Below are positions 45,763-56,594 of a stretch of 64,000 bases of DNA, one piece after another (the stretch's first letter is position 1; each line of letters starts with the position of its first letter). Made by a program: the position numbers and the translations under genes. This stretch comes from Eremomyces bilateralis CBS 781.70. Lineage: Eukaryota > Ascomycota > Dothideomycetes > Eremomycetales > Eremomycetaceae. The DNA lies in contig NW_022985075.1 of NCBI RefSeq assembly GCF_010015585.1, positions 310,001 to 374,000 on the forward strand. Direction: 5' to 3'. The notes below the pieces were generated by a model. It was not told where the DNA came from, made no database searches, and was given only the letters and a program-made list of their open reading frames with translations.

Positions 45763-47529
45763 TTAGACGCAGAGACTCAAGCACTCTACAAGGTCCTCTT
45801 TCGATCCAATGAATCCCATGATGTGTTGATCTGGTCTCACTAAGAGCGCCGCCGATGGAGACAAATGTGCGGCCCTTATCCAAGCCGCAGGAATTCGCCG
45901 CTCCTTCACATCGACAACTACCACAAGATCCTTCAGATCTTCAATCCAAGAGGAGTGGAATTTAACTGCAAAAAGCGTCAGTTTCCTTTCGGATACTAAG
46001 TCAAGCGTTGACGCCTTCCTTCCAACGCCATCGATCTGAAGCAGCCACGCGTGGGGTAATCGTGCACCACACTCGAAACTCGGTTCGTATAGGGAGCAAT
46101 CTTTGCGAAGAAGCTCTTGCGGAGACTTCGAAGCCTCGACATCATTGTATACGTATCCCAATTGAAGACCAAGACTGTCAAAATGATCTCGATTCCGCTC
46201 AATCGCCGTGGTGATATCGTTCTTGACCTGAGATTGGAGCATAAGCTCGGGTAATGCCGCTGACATATTTGAGACCGTCTCCAGAACCACCGCATCCAGC
46301 TGCCGCATATGTTGTTCGTTTACGGCAGATTGAATAGAGTTGGCCACCGCGACGGGTCTCCGTTCGGTGGTGTAAGTTTTAAGAAGACGTTGAGGAGTAG
46401 CTGTCAAGCCATCCAAAACAAATCTCATCTTCCAGACGAGGTTATGTGCGTCGGCAATGCCGGTGTTGACTCCGAGCCCTCCCATCGGTGGAAATGTGTG
46501 CGCTGCGTCTCCCGCTAGGAAAATTCGTTGATGACTATCAGAGTAGGAGCTCGCCGTTCTCGGCCACGTTGACCAGATTTGCACAGAATGAATCTTGATA
46601 TCGCTCAGAACGCCCGGACCGATGGCAGTTTTAATCTCTTTTTTGCACCTCTCGACGGTAAAGTAGCCCAAAGGTTCCTGAGTTATATCAGGAACTGGCC
46701 GAGCATATACCCATTCCGGATTTTTGTATCCGATGAAACCGCCATGCCTCGTATCTGGCGAACAAAAGAAGTACAACTGAGCCACTCGTCCATTGGTATA
46801 TGAAGAGAGGTCCATCGTGCAATGTACGGAAACGTAGTTCATCAGACCTCTATCGTCGTCGATCGCCTCCAGCTGGACTCCAGGGATTCGTGACCTAACA
46901 GTGGAATTCGTGCCATCTGCTCCAACGACAAACTTCGACTCCACTTCCAACACCTCGTTATGCCCTCGTTGCTTGATTCTGGACCTCACAATCTGTCTTT
47001 CTGCGTCGTATTCATAGCTTTGCCAATCGTGAGATCGATGAATCGTAACGCGGCCAGTTCCAAGGACCTCTTCTTGCAGTGCTTGCTCCAGAATCGGCTG
47101 TGAAAGATTGAAAAGAGGTTCCGGAGTCAATTCCTCCACGGCTTTATCTTGCCTCTCATAGGGCAAACACCCTATTTCATCTCCCGTTAGGTGTGTTAAA
47201 AACCTGACACGATCGCCTTCCTCCACAGGAACGCCCTTCTGTCTCAATTCGTCCAGGTCAATGCCAGCCTGCCGTAATATCTCGAGTGATCGCGCGTTGA
47301 TAGCATGTGCCTTAGGCTGCCCAAGTCGAAGGGCATGCCGTTCAACAATGGTACTATTGATTCCTTGTCTCGCCAGCAGTAGTGCAGTGACCAATCCAAC
47401 AGGACCCAGTCCCACCACCAGCACAGGTGTAGACAGTGGCGATTTGCTGAAGAGCCTTTCATCCCGCGTGGGAAGTGGATCAAAGTAGGCCATGATTTCT
47501 TGTTTGGAGGTATCGCAGGGCGGTAACAT
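45763..47529 (-). CDS. Phenol-hydroxylase-type FAD monooxygenase 2 (cluster gene C)
   Basis: 588 aa, single exon; first ATG 47527-47529, with a second in-frame Met 12 codons on (MAYFDPLPTRDERLF) that is an equally good start. FAD motifs: VLVVGLGPVGLVTALLLARQ, KFVVGADGTNSTVR and IFLAGDAAHTFPPMGGLGVN, then AALLVRPDQHIMGF at the C-terminus. Shared blocks with gene B (GQPKAHAIN, RSLEI-RQ-G, LTPEPLFNL, HFDSLGLQLGYVYND) show duplication, but divergence is substantial, so distinct substrates are likely. Convergent with gene B, 272 bp between stops. Its own upstream region carries one cluster motif 112 bp from the ATG. Confidence 0.92.
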   Translation of the reverse strand: MLPPCDTSKQEIMAYFDPLPTRDERLFSKSPLSTPVLVVGLGPVGLVTALLLARQGINSTIVERHALRLGQPKAHAINARSLEILRQAGIDLDELRQKGVPVEEGDRVRFLTHLTGDEIGCLPYERQDKAVEELTPEPLFNLSQPILEQALQEEVLGTGRVTIHRSHDWQSYEYDAERQIVRSRIKQRGHNEVLEVESKFVVGADGTNSTVRSRIPGVQLEAIDDDRGLMNYVSVHCTMDLSSYTNGRVAQLYFFCSPDTRHGGFIGYKNPEWVYARPVPDITQEPLGYFTVERCKKEIKTAIGPGVLSDIKIHSVQIWSTWPRTASSYSDSHQRIFLAGDAAHTFPPMGGLGVNTGIADAHNLVWKMRFVLDGLTATPQRLLKTYTTERRPVAVANSIQSAVNEQHMRQLDAVVLETVSNMSAALPELMLQSQVKNDITTAIERNRDHFDSLGLQLGYVYNDVEASKSPQELLRKDCSLYEPSFECGARLPHAWLLQIDGVGRKASTLDLVSERKLTLFAVKFHSSWIEDLKDLVVVVDVKERRIPAAWIRAAHLSPSAALLVRPDQHIMGFIGSKEDLVECLSLCV

Positions 47530-48130
47530 GCATTCGATGACAAGGGCGAGGAATTACTATATAAACCCCTGTTGGCTTGTGCACTCTCGCGGGCTACCTT
47601 TAGCCTTCCGCCTTCGCGGCACCAGCGACTGGGCTAGCTTCGGCAAAACGGGGCAGAGAGCAAGAGCGGAGCTTCGAGGCAGCGCGGCGGGCCGCTTGGC
47701 TAGGGGTAAAAGCGCCCGGTAGGTGCGTGCCGGGAGAGCACCGTCGGTAGAGTGGCGTGGAAGGACGTCATTCGGCAAGGGCAAAGGCGGACCGAGAAAT
47801 GAACGCCCTATATGGTACGGAGTACGGAATATCACCACGCTATCTCAATCAGCTTTTCTACAATAGGTAGCGTTCCCTAACTTAGGTCATCGGAGACATA
47901 GATAGTGGACTATCCCCTTGAAATATCACCAGAAAATTTGAGCACGCAATCCCTATTGGCCATCATATGCTTATCAACCAGACAGTCTGAGCATTTGAAT
48001 TTGAACGCGATGATGCTTCTAAACAGTTCTATATCTCGAACATAAAATAACACACTTTCAATCTGGTTTCCGGGCCCCCTGATGTAAAATAGGGTTATAG
48101 AGCGTCACCTCTTTACTGCTCACCCAAAAA
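47530..48130. promoter_or_regulatory. Promoter of cluster gene C
   Basis: 601 bp between gene C start and the DUF3500 stop. Contains TATATAAA near 47554 and one CGG-N6-GGGG site; 47600-47800 is markedly GC-rich. No gene. Confidence 0.5.
47641..47653 (+). promoter_or_regulatory. Cluster motif copy 3, CGGCAAAACGGGG
   Basis: CGG-N6-GGGG site 112-124 bp upstream of gene C. The central six bases differ most from the other copies. Confidence 0.45.
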
Positions 48131-49445
48131 TTACGTCAGTCTAGCTTCGCGTGGTCGCAACGCGTTGCCGTAGTCGCCAGCATTGGGAGCTCTTTGGATG
48201 GAGTGAATGTGATACTTTTCCGGATTCTTGTTATTCAAGAAAACTCCAGAGTGGTGGTCAAACTCGACAACTACTACCGGACTCTGAATTCGGTAGTAAA
48301 AAGGATCCTCATCACCGTAGCCTCCGACCCAGCTAAACCATGTGTCCTGGAGATGTTTTTGTATCTGCTCTTTTCTCTTCTCCCAAACCGTATCGGGTAG
48401 GTAGATGAGCATTTCGCGCAAGATAGAGAACACGAGCGAGATCTGTGACTCAGACATCGCTGTTAGCCGGATACCCTCATATGGAACAATGCGGTTGTCC
48501 TGGAAGGCACCGCATAAGTGGCGCTGATCAGCTTCGTTCCAACGCCCTGGCTCACAACCTTCCATGCGTGGATCTTTGTACACTTGCGCTGTGCGCTTTA
48601 GGGAATCAGGAAGACTCTGCATCAGAGCAAGCCCAAGCTGCTCTTCTGGACGCATCATGGTAGTGCCCTCCCATATACCCTCATCAATCTCGTTGGGTTC
48701 CGCCCCTATGAAGACGGGTGCAGCCATCATCCAACGTCGGTCCAGATAAACACACATGCAAACATGGTGGCCCCAGAAGTTCCATCCCCAAGCTTTATCG
48801 GCGGATGGCTCTCCGAAAAGGATAAAGTTGTAAGATCGTTGATTAAGTACTTTTGGACCATGGGTCAGTTGTCCGAGGAAGTGGTTGGCTCGCATCGCGT
48901 TAACTAGCTTGGCATATCCCGCAGGTGACAAGGTAGCTTTGATAATTCCAAGGATTGCATCGCTAAGCTGCTCCGAAACTTCGTCCAAACGAAGCCCGTA
49001 CTTCGAGATATATATCTCTGGATTCGACCAGCTCCTCCACTGTCGAGCATTGACAGGATATGTCAATGCCTTTGACTCAGCGGGGGTGCACAACGTAAGA
49101 GCTTGCTCCGCAGCCGTGACAATGGTCTCCGATTGGACACCTTGATCTTCATATTCGTACAAGTTTGGGACGAGGTTTCCTTCAATAGGGTGTTAGCCGC
49201 TTTGCTTAGCGCGAACACATGGAACTCGGGTAACTTATACCGTCAGAAGTCAGGCCTTTGTAGGGTTCTTCCCATAATTTCAGCCACGTCTCAGTAAGCT
49301 TCTTCGCAAAGGGGTTCTTGTAGAACTCGTCTGCCCACGTATGAGCGTCATGATGCGGCAACGCTTCGAATTTTCCGCTCGTCAGGTCAGGTAAGTAAGC
49401 ACGGTATTTGCCCGTTGGGCGTGTATCAACACTTTCATCCTTCAT
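48131..49445 (-). CDS. DUF3500 family protein (cluster gene D)
   Basis: Belongs to the DUF3500 family, biochemical role unknown. Exon 1 has KYRAYLPDLTSGKFEALPHH and LTETWLKLWEEPYKGLTSD. An intron (about 49228-49141) joins it to GVQSETIVTAAEQALTL. Diagnostic later blocks are QLSDAILGIIKATLSPAGYA, FGEPSADKAWGWNFWGHHVC, and at the end HSIQRAPNAGDYGNALR. The ATG at 49445 (MKDESV) is the only clear Met. The frame stays open above it for about 35 codons (LAQSGPVAKQRNQASIVYYT...) without ATG, so a further 5' exon is likely. Divergent from gene E with a motif between. In other organisms DUF3500 proteins often sit with hydrolases, consistent with a catabolic setting (inference). Confidence 0.8.
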
Positions 49446-50057
49446 CTTTTGATAACAAGTAGCTGCGTGCACAGCGGACTTCGCGCGTGTACCAGATGCA
49501 GTGGTGTAGTAAACTATGCTCGCCTGGTTGCGTTGCTTCGCAACTGGTCCGCTTTGAGCCAGATTTGGGAAAATGAGAGTTGTGTACGGAACAGATTAGA
49601 GCAATTTTAGCAACGCTATTGGAACCACAAGACAGTCACAATCCGAAGGGCCTTGATGCCGGGAATCATAGCCGAATTATAGATGACAAGGGTAGGCCAG
49701 AGGATCCCTTTGAGAAACTGCCTCAGAAACAGGTATGAGGTGTCATGATTAGCATGTTGGCCATTTCCGGTTGTCTGGGGGAGGTCGGCCCCCGCTGCGC
49801 CGCAAGTCGTAGGTTGTACCGGCTTCAAGGTTTGATCAAACCCCCACAGAGCCGACAACGGCGAGCCATGTCGGCAATCAAGAACGAGAACGAGCGAAGC
49901 AGCTATCCGTTCATTTCCGATGGGATGCTAGCATTGACTCTACACAGGTATTTGTATGACTGGTAGACTGGTAGAGTACTGATACGTTGCTCTTCAGGCG
50001 ATTCGAAAATCGAAATAGCACTGAAAGCAGCTCCCACCTCCAAGTACATCCAGCACC
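49446..50057. promoter_or_regulatory. Bidirectional promoter, cluster genes D and E
   Basis: 612 bp between divergent genes; the minus-strand side may include an undetected first exon of DUF3500. Contains one CGG-N6-GGGG site. Confidence 0.5.
49768..49780 (+). promoter_or_regulatory. Cluster motif copy 4, CGGTTGTCTGGGG
   Basis: CGG-N6-GGGG site, 278 bp upstream of gene E; differs at a single base from copy 6 at 56413. Confidence 0.55.
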
Positions 50058-50907
50058 ATGTCCGATTTCGACTCCAAGTACGTCACTACCAATAACCGGC
50101 CAGGTGCACCGCAGTATGATGATGCATTCGTCAATTCGTTGAAAGAAGATATGCTATCGGAGGCACCAGACCTAGCGCTAATAGCCGACGCGGTCCTGGT
50201 ATGTTCTTGACAAGCCACGAGACATCCATTGAAATTGTGCTGATTACATCCTGTATCAGTCATCTTGCGCTATTGGGGCGCATCGAGCGGATTTCGTGCC
50301 ACGATTGCTTGATGCCGCACTCCAGACCATTCACCAAGATATCGAGAAATCAAAGGTGTGCTTTGAGCAGTTCAGGGCCGTGGTCATGATATGCTGGCCA
50401 TTCATTGGCATTCCATGGTGTGTCCCGGCCTGTTTGGGCATGGTAAATGTCCTAGAAAAGTATAACCTGCTTTCAATTGCGTACGGTCGCGCCCAGCCTC
50501 CGTTGAGCGATGCACACATCGCCATGGGCCAGGAGCTTCAACAGCGCACCTACGCAAATGTGCAGAATTCCGAAGTGCAAGCCATGCTCCAGAACTGTTT
50601 TGCAGACTTTACATTAACGACTTGGGGGGTCGTGTTCGGCTATTCGCTTGCAGAGACGACGAATAGAGGCATTTTCGAAGCCCACCAGTCGCAGTTGATT
50701 CTTGCCGCGTCCATTGCCTCAAGCGGAGCGACAAGGCAAGCGAGGTCGCATATGACAGGTGCATTGGGCCTCGGGCTTTCAGTGGCTGCAGCCAAGGCTA
50801 TATTGAAGGCTGCGAAGAGACTAAATGAGTGGAACGGTGTCGAAATCAGCGACATTGATGCCGGAGAATTGAATCGACAAATGGAAGCAGCCCAAGCTGC
50901 AAAGTAA
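50058..50907 (+). CDS. CMD/AhpD-like protein 2 (cluster gene E)
   Basis: Start ATG 50058-50060 (MSDFDSKYVTTNNRPGAPQY). One intron (about 50200-50259, GTATGT...TCAG) joins IADAVL to SSCAIGAHRADFVPRLLDAA. It continues with CWPFIGIPWCVPACLGMVNV, SLAETTNRGIFEAHQSQLIL and SGATRQARSHMTGALGLG, and ends MEAAQAAK. Roughly 260 aa. Shared blocks with gene A (W-P-F-x-G-I-P-W, G-x-TRQARSH) prove paralogy. A Cys and a His occur as CAIGAH, reminiscent of AhpD's second Cys and His but with wrong spacing and no first Cys. Fold assignment moderate, function unknown. Conservation of two diverged copies suggests each does something specific, for example binding or rearranging an intermediate. Confidence 0.65.
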
Positions 50908-51087
50908 CGAGATAGATAAACAATCCTATAAGAACTTTGTTCTTGAACCTTAAAAATCTGTACTGGCAAAAACGGAATGCAATTTCTTGCGTACATTGAA
51001 TATGCCAATACCCTTTTGCTATCCAACTGCTGTAACTGCCCTATGCCTTTGAGCCTGGACCAAAATGCCACCTACTGCTTGACTTTA

Positions 51088-53032
51088 TCAGCCCTGAGGA
51101 ATGAATGGTACAAGTAAAAGGCTGTCATATTCGCCGCCAGCATGAATTAAGATTCTGCCGTTGTTCAGTGTTTTGGGAGCATCCACCCAGGGTAACAACT
51201 CAGGTCGCAGGTTGAAGCCAGCAACCGAGAGTTGCATTTTCTCGCCTCGCTCCCAGATCATTCCATGTGGCCACATTTCTATCTCCACTGGCACAATCTC
51301 ACCCTCGCTCTTTAAGGTTTGGATATTGCGATGAGTGTAGTGGGGCTGGTGCGGCGTTGATCGCTCGATGTCCAGTTCCCTATGGCTGACCCGGAGGCGA
51401 CCATGTGCACCTTCAGAGAAGAATACATTTACACGCGGATCTCCTGCTGCATGCATCTCTCGAAGTTTCTCCTTGGCAACCTCGGGATTATCTTGGAGAT
51501 ATCCAACATCAACACACTCAGTTTCAACAAGGCCGCCATTGGCGTCCAACTTCGAGAACTTCGTGAAAAGATCAATGTCGTCGTTTCCGATGGCCTGGAC
51601 CCAAAGCTTCAGTTTGAAATAACCTGTCAGCTCAGCCTTGCAGGGAAAGGTGTAAGTAAACTTGGCAATGTCCTTCCTGCTGTCTAGGTTAACTGTATCC
51701 GGGTTCGTTGGTTTATTCCCCCATTCCAGACAGGATGTCGATGCATTCAGGTAGAGAGGTATTGATTGTTGCCTCGTGAGAGGAAATTCAAGCTCCGGCC
51801 GATTGACAATGTCCTGATTCCCTGGGTTGAGGATGGACAAGCGGACCTTGGGTGTAAATTCCCAGCCGTTGGATTTGTCCTTCATGAAGTGGTCGTAGAA
51901 CTTTCGAAGATCTTCAACATTTTGAGGGTAGTACAGATCTAAGATCGTTAGCGTCAAGCTAAACTTGGTTAGAGCATGCGGATCTACCCGGCCATTCATG
52001 ACTATTGTGAACCCTCAACCACTTCTTCGGGCTACTCGATTCGGACCATCCGCGGAATGTACCCCGTGTGTGCAACATATTAGTCCAGCTTGCAACAACG
52101 TACAGTGGTATCTTAATGTTTTCCACCTTAGCTCGACGGTCTTCCCAATAATCGTTCCAAGTTGGGTACTTCGCAGTCATTGCGGACACGTCTTCCGTGC
52201 GACCTAACCCTACAAAGCAATTATCCAGAAGATTTTGTTGAAACTCCGCATCTGGAATGCCACCACGTTGGACGGTGTCATTGTACAAATCATTCCATCC
52301 TTCCCACGGAGCCAGACAGGTCAGATGAGGAGGCGATTCCGCACCGACCCACCACTGGGTTTGTGCGAGATATGAGTTGCCAGCCATAGTCACTCTGACA
52401 TGTCGTAAGTTCTTTGTTAAATATGATGGAATTGTCATTACTAACCGCTTATTGGACCACGGCTGCTCAGCAATCCATTCAACAATGTCGTATCCATCCT
52501 TGCCGTCTAATGTGGAATTGATGTATACATCACCTTCGGACATCCACGTACCCCGGGTATCTTTACTTGAGACTTAATACGAATCTGATCTGTTTGAGTA
52601 GGATAGCAACTTACCTGGGTGAACCAAAGCATAGCCATGCAAACACCAGTATGCCGGATCTAGGGCTTCGAACTTCTCCAATGAACTGACAGTCTTTTGA
52701 GGGATTCCATTGCGCCACGGAGCGCGGTCGGTCCCCATGCGGTTCAAGCCACCCTGCTTTCCAAAACCAGCACTCGATATGATCGCAGGAATTATTTTGC
52801 CGCCATTGGGTGGCCGAAAGACGTCTGTGTATATCGTGGTCCCGTCTCGAAGCCTCAACTCGACATCCTTTTCCCAGAGGATATCGCAAGGCAGCGCCAA
52901 TGCTCCATCTTTCAGAATAGAACCCTTTGTAAGGAGTTCAGTCTCTTGTTTGAACCCCAGATAGAGGGCATGGCCTTGAGTAGTTGAGGGGGACTCTTTC
53001 AGAATAATATCAATCTCACCGATCTTGTCCAT
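51088..53032 (-). CDS. CocE/NonD-type alpha/beta hydrolase (cluster gene F)
   Basis: Serine hydrolase of the X-Pro dipeptidyl-peptidase S15/CocE group: acyl ester or amide cleavage. The model has four exons. Exon 1 has VELRLRDGTTIYTDVFRPPN and ends CLHGYALVHP. Then come DTRGTWMSEGDVY, nucleophile region VTMAGNSYLAQTQWW (Ser in G-N-S-Y), a cap region, IPLYVVASWTN and HNSHEWP, joined to DLYYPQNVEDLRKFYDHFMK. A C-terminal jelly-roll-like domain follows (TGYFKLKLWVQAIGNDDIDL, HRELDIERSTPHQPHYTH), ending LVPFIPQG. The intron inside the nucleophile region lacks stops and is a multiple of three. In this family such enzymes cut cocaine-type esters and lactones, so here it may release an aromatic acid or alcohol for hydroxylation. 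Divergent from gene G. Confidence 0.85.
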
Positions 53033-53187
53033 TCTTGTGGATCTTGAATGAAAAATCAGTTATATTTAAGCCGAAGTAGAGGGAAATAATCAGACTGAGA
53101 AATGCTAGCTAAAACAAACCTTTTGAACTAGACCCTAATGGCTAGATACTAATGTAGGAATATGGTAAGCCATGAGCAAATCAGGAT

Positions 53188-53200
53188 CGGAAGCGTGGGG
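53188..53200 (+). promoter_or_regulatory. Cluster motif copy 5, CGGAAGCGTGGGG
   Basis: CGG-N6-GGGG site 156 bp from gene F and 159 bp from gene G. Confidence 0.55.
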
Positions 53201-53209
53201 CCGGCCTAT

Positions 53210-53223
53210 CGGAAGTGGTGGGG
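53210..53223 (+). promoter_or_regulatory. Near-copy of cluster motif, CGGAAGTGGTGGGG
   Basis: Same ATCGGAAG start as copy 5, 22 bp on, but with seven bases between CGG and GGGG. Listed as a degenerate partner. Confidence 0.35.
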
Positions 53224-53358
53224 TGGCACATTGTTTACTAACTGCTCTTCACTGCTCGGTGCTCCTTTCCAGCTTCGACCCATACTGGCAGTCATCAATC
53301 ACATTCTAGTTTCGGAAATCACTCTGAACAAAATCTTGCTCTTGTTCAAACCTACGCG

Positions 53359-54281
53359 ATGGCAAGTTGGTCAAAGCTAGTTCGTTTCACGGATTTAGCA
53401 GGCAATATCCATTTTGGAGAGCCGACAGATGACTTCAGTCACGCCAAAGTCTGGGAAGGAATTTCGCTCTTCAGCCTTGCAAGAACTGACCGGGTCGAAA
53501 GGATTGCAGCTGTAGGTTCCCAAAGCAATTACACAATGACCAGTTTTCTCACTGTACCAAGCTTTTGCCGCCTTATCAACCCGATTCGATCCTTTGCATA
53601 GGCCTCAACTACCTAGATCATGCAAAAGAATGCGTAAGGCTCTTGTTCCCAACACCCAACAACTGAATGTCTGGTAACCTCTGGCAATAGAACCGCCCTA
53701 TACCCAGCTATCCAGTCCTATTCTACAAGCCGAAACTCACCGTGAATGGACCTTTCTCTGATGTTGTGGTTCCACAACACTGTAAGAGCCTGGACTACGA
53801 AAATGAGCTTTGCGTTGTGATGGCACGAGATGCAAAAGATGTCGCTGAGAGTGACGCCATTGACTATATCTTGGGCTATACTGTTGGCAATGACGTGTCA
53901 TCCCGGGAATGGCAGCAACAGGAGCGTAGTGGTGGTCAGTTTTCGTTTGCGAAGTCGTGCGATGGTTTCCTGCCATTTGGTCCAGCAATCGTCTCGGCTC
54001 GTCTCGTCCCGGATCCTCAAAATCTGGCTCTCGTAACTAGGGTTAACGGAGAGGTTGTGCAAGATGGTTCTACATGTAATATGATTTTCAGCGTTGCGAA
54101 GATTATATCATTCTTATCTCAGGGAACCACAATTCCAGCAGGAGCCCTGATTATGACTGGTACTCCAGCAGGAGTTGCAGCCTTCAAAACATCACCCCCT
54201 GTTTGGCTAAGGAATGGCGACGTGGTCGAGTGTGCTATCTCGGGTATAGGTTTCATCAAGAACAAGATGGTCACCCAATAG
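53359..54281 (+). CDS. Fumarylacetoacetate hydrolase-family protein (cluster gene G)
   Basis: FAH superfamily (acylpyruvate hydrolase/decarboxylase type), typically acting late in aromatic breakdown on ring-cleavage products. Start ATG 53359 (MASWSKLVRFTD). Exon 1 ends RIAA. Exon 2 gives LLPPYQPDSILCIGLNYLDH, then AKEC. Exon 3 opens NRPIPSYPVLFYKPK. Metal ligands are seen in LDYENELCVV (E-x-E), followed by AIDYILGYTVGNDVSSREWQ, SFAKSCDGFLPFGPAIV, and GALIMTGTPAGVAAF near the end. Length of about 275 aa fits the family. Its presence argues for a C-C bond hydrolysis step in the pathway. Confidence 0.9.
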
Positions 54282-54779
54282 ACTAGTGTAGGATCGGAAG
54301 CACTACTTGAGCTAAAGGCTTGCTATTACAGATTCATCAAACTTCCATGATTCGATCCAAGAGTTGAACAGTTAGCTGCATAGACATCAATAGTCTCGCG
54401 ACCTTACCTCAGTTGCCAACATTGGCGACGGAAACCCATCGGATCGGAACGCTACGACCTACCTGCTCTCGTTAGGTGCCGCAATGGACGAATTTAGCTT
54501 TGTACCAGGTAGCGTGCTCAAGCTGTACGATTTCATAGTATATTACATATATGCAGATTATTTTGGATTGAGTGGAGAAGGTACAATGTTATTGAATTGG
54601 CTACTCAGTGAAGCACACAGCAGAGCGACCTACTGGGTACCTTATCGGATAATTCATGTAGAGCCGGGGATTACAGTTTGCTTGTGCGCGCATATTCATA
54701 CTATAACGTTAAGTTAACTAGTGGTTGTTGTTAACTAAGTTATAACTAACTATATTATGTGAGTGACTAACAGTCGTCC
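54282..54779. other. Convergent spacer
   Basis: 3' ends of genes G and H face each other; AT-rich, no gene. TTAACTAGTGG/GTTAACTA forms a weak palindrome near 54713-54737. Confidence 0.45.
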
Positions 54780-56299
54780 TCAGCGAAGCTCGGGTGCATC
54801 ATACTCCTTGGACCAGCCCACTGCTTTTGATATCGTGGTGAATGCACCTCCAACATTCAATGCCGCCGCCATAAAGTACAGAAATAGCTTCCCGCAGACT
54901 GAGTCTGTGTCTGGGAACTATATGAAGTCAGCAAATTCATCACAGATGAAGCTCTGCTACTTACACTTTGAGATGTCCCTCCGCTTTTTTTAACCCACTC
55001 GAAAGCACGGGGAACCATCTTATCCTCGTAATCTGTGACAGCCCTCTCATAGTCCTCATATTCTAGTGCTCTAGTCGATTTAAGTTCTGCCAATTGTAAA
55101 AGGGGCTCCAGAGCATCTGCGCAGTCATGTAAAGCCTGATTTGCACCCATGCCACGAGATGGTAGCATTGGATGGATTGCATCACCAAGCAGCCACACTT
55201 GAGGATGCCCGACCTCGAAATTTCCCGGTGAAGCAGCTTTAGCTTTCTTTCTCCACCCTAGAGAGATAGGAGTGGACACACGGGGTTTGACAATGTAGAT
55301 GTCGTCTTCGCTCACGACGTTAACGATATCGGTGAAACCTGGATGCCAATTTTTGACTTTTTCGAGCATCAGAGACTTTCTATCCACGACTGCCTCTAGG
55401 TTGGGGATGTCTGGTGTAGATGCCCAGTTGAACCCTACCATGATAGAGGCTTCTTCTTCATTGTAAATTGACTGCTTCTTCAAGGTGTCAGTGTCGTTCC
55501 CCCGGTCATCCATGTTCACTTGTTTGTCAGGCATATAGACTACGCAGTCAGTAAGACGCTGGCAACAGATTAAGGGGCTTGGGTAAGTGTGAGGTATATT
55601 CGTACCGGACATGAATGCCATAACGCCTTTGGAAGCGCATGCAATGCTCCCAGATTCGATCAATTGCTGGGGCAGGGTGCTCAACAACGACGGCGGCAGG
55701 GCTCCTTTCGATAGAAAGCCTTGTCTATCAGTCAACTCGACAAGATTTGACGCTCCGATCTGTGTATTGGAGCTGCTCCGGTTGCCATCAGCTGCAATGA
55801 GAATATCCGCATCATCCGTCGTTCCGTCCGCAAAGTGTGCCCTAACTCCCGATAGACCTTGCGTAACGCTATCGAGGGCCTCGTAGCGAACAAACTTTTT
55901 GCCGTACTGTAGGATGTTTCTTTCTCTCAACAGCTGTTGCAACAAGTCTCGGAGAAGTGCTCGATTGATAGGGGCTGACTTCGTGTACGCCGAATACTTG
56001 CGGAGGTCGAGAACGAGACTGAGCTGCGAGTCATAGAACACAGGTGCGGATGGCACGACACCTCCCGATCTTCCGAAACGCTGAAGCACAGAATTGTACT
56101 GCTCCTTAGTAAGGCATGCTCGAAAGCCAGTTAAAGCAGCAGCACCTAACCGGATTTGATATCCCCCTCGATTGGCGTCGTACTCGTCGCGTTCATAAAC
56201 CACGACATCTATCGGGGCTTTGCTGTGATTGATAAGGCCGTTCGCAATAAGAGATCCTGAAAGACCGCCACCAATGACTATTACCTTGAGAGGCGCCAT
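54780..56299 (-). CDS. Salicylate-hydroxylase-type FAD monooxygenase (cluster gene H)
   Basis: Class A flavoprotein monooxygenase, third in the cluster and of a different subgroup from B and C. Start ATG 56297-56299 (MAPLKVIVIGGGLSGSLIAN). FAD motifs: GGGLSG, ADILIAADGNRSS, and VWLLGDAIHPMLPSRGMGAN, then QALHDCADALEPL. The long exon ends KKSGGTSQS; a typical GTAAGT intron (about 54963-54922) leads to a second exon FPDTDSVCGKLFLYFMAAAL, then NVGGAFTTISKAVGWSKEYD, ending at TGA 54780-54782. Without splicing the frame would end at 54857. The second exon adds a hydrophobic tail that might associate with membrane. Substrate is likely an aromatic or polycyclic ring; TetX-like enzymes are alternative relatives. 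Confidence 0.88.
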
Positions 56300-56412
56300 G
56301 GCTCAGAAAGATTGAACAAAGATATATTTTCACGCCTCTTTGTGAAGAAGAAACATACACATTTGTATCCGCTGCTGGAAACCAGCATGAAACATGCTCC
56401 AAAATAGTGCCT

Positions 56413-56425
56413 CGGTTGTGTGGGG
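56413..56425 (+). promoter_or_regulatory. Cluster motif copy 6, CGGTTGTGTGGGG
   Basis: CGG-N6-GGGG site, 114 bp upstream of gene H. Confidence 0.55.
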
Positions 56426-56576
56426 TGGTGTGTAGGAAGCAACAAAGAGCTCGCCGCAGTGGAGTAAAACGGAAGGACACTCCCATCTTTAAAGAAGAGA
56501 CAAGAGAATAGAGTGTAGATGCAGATAACCCGGTATATATATTTAATTATAATATTCAGATAACTTAGTTAACTAT

Positions 56577-56594
56577 TGATTGATTGATTGATTC
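56577..56594. repeat. (GATT)n microsatellite
   Basis: Four to five GATT units in tandem in the upstream region of gene H. Confidence 0.7.

Larger units (their letters stand above)
53033..53358. promoter_or_regulatory. Bidirectional promoter, cluster genes F and G
   Basis: 326 bp between divergent starts; the motif pair sits almost exactly midway. Confidence 0.6.
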
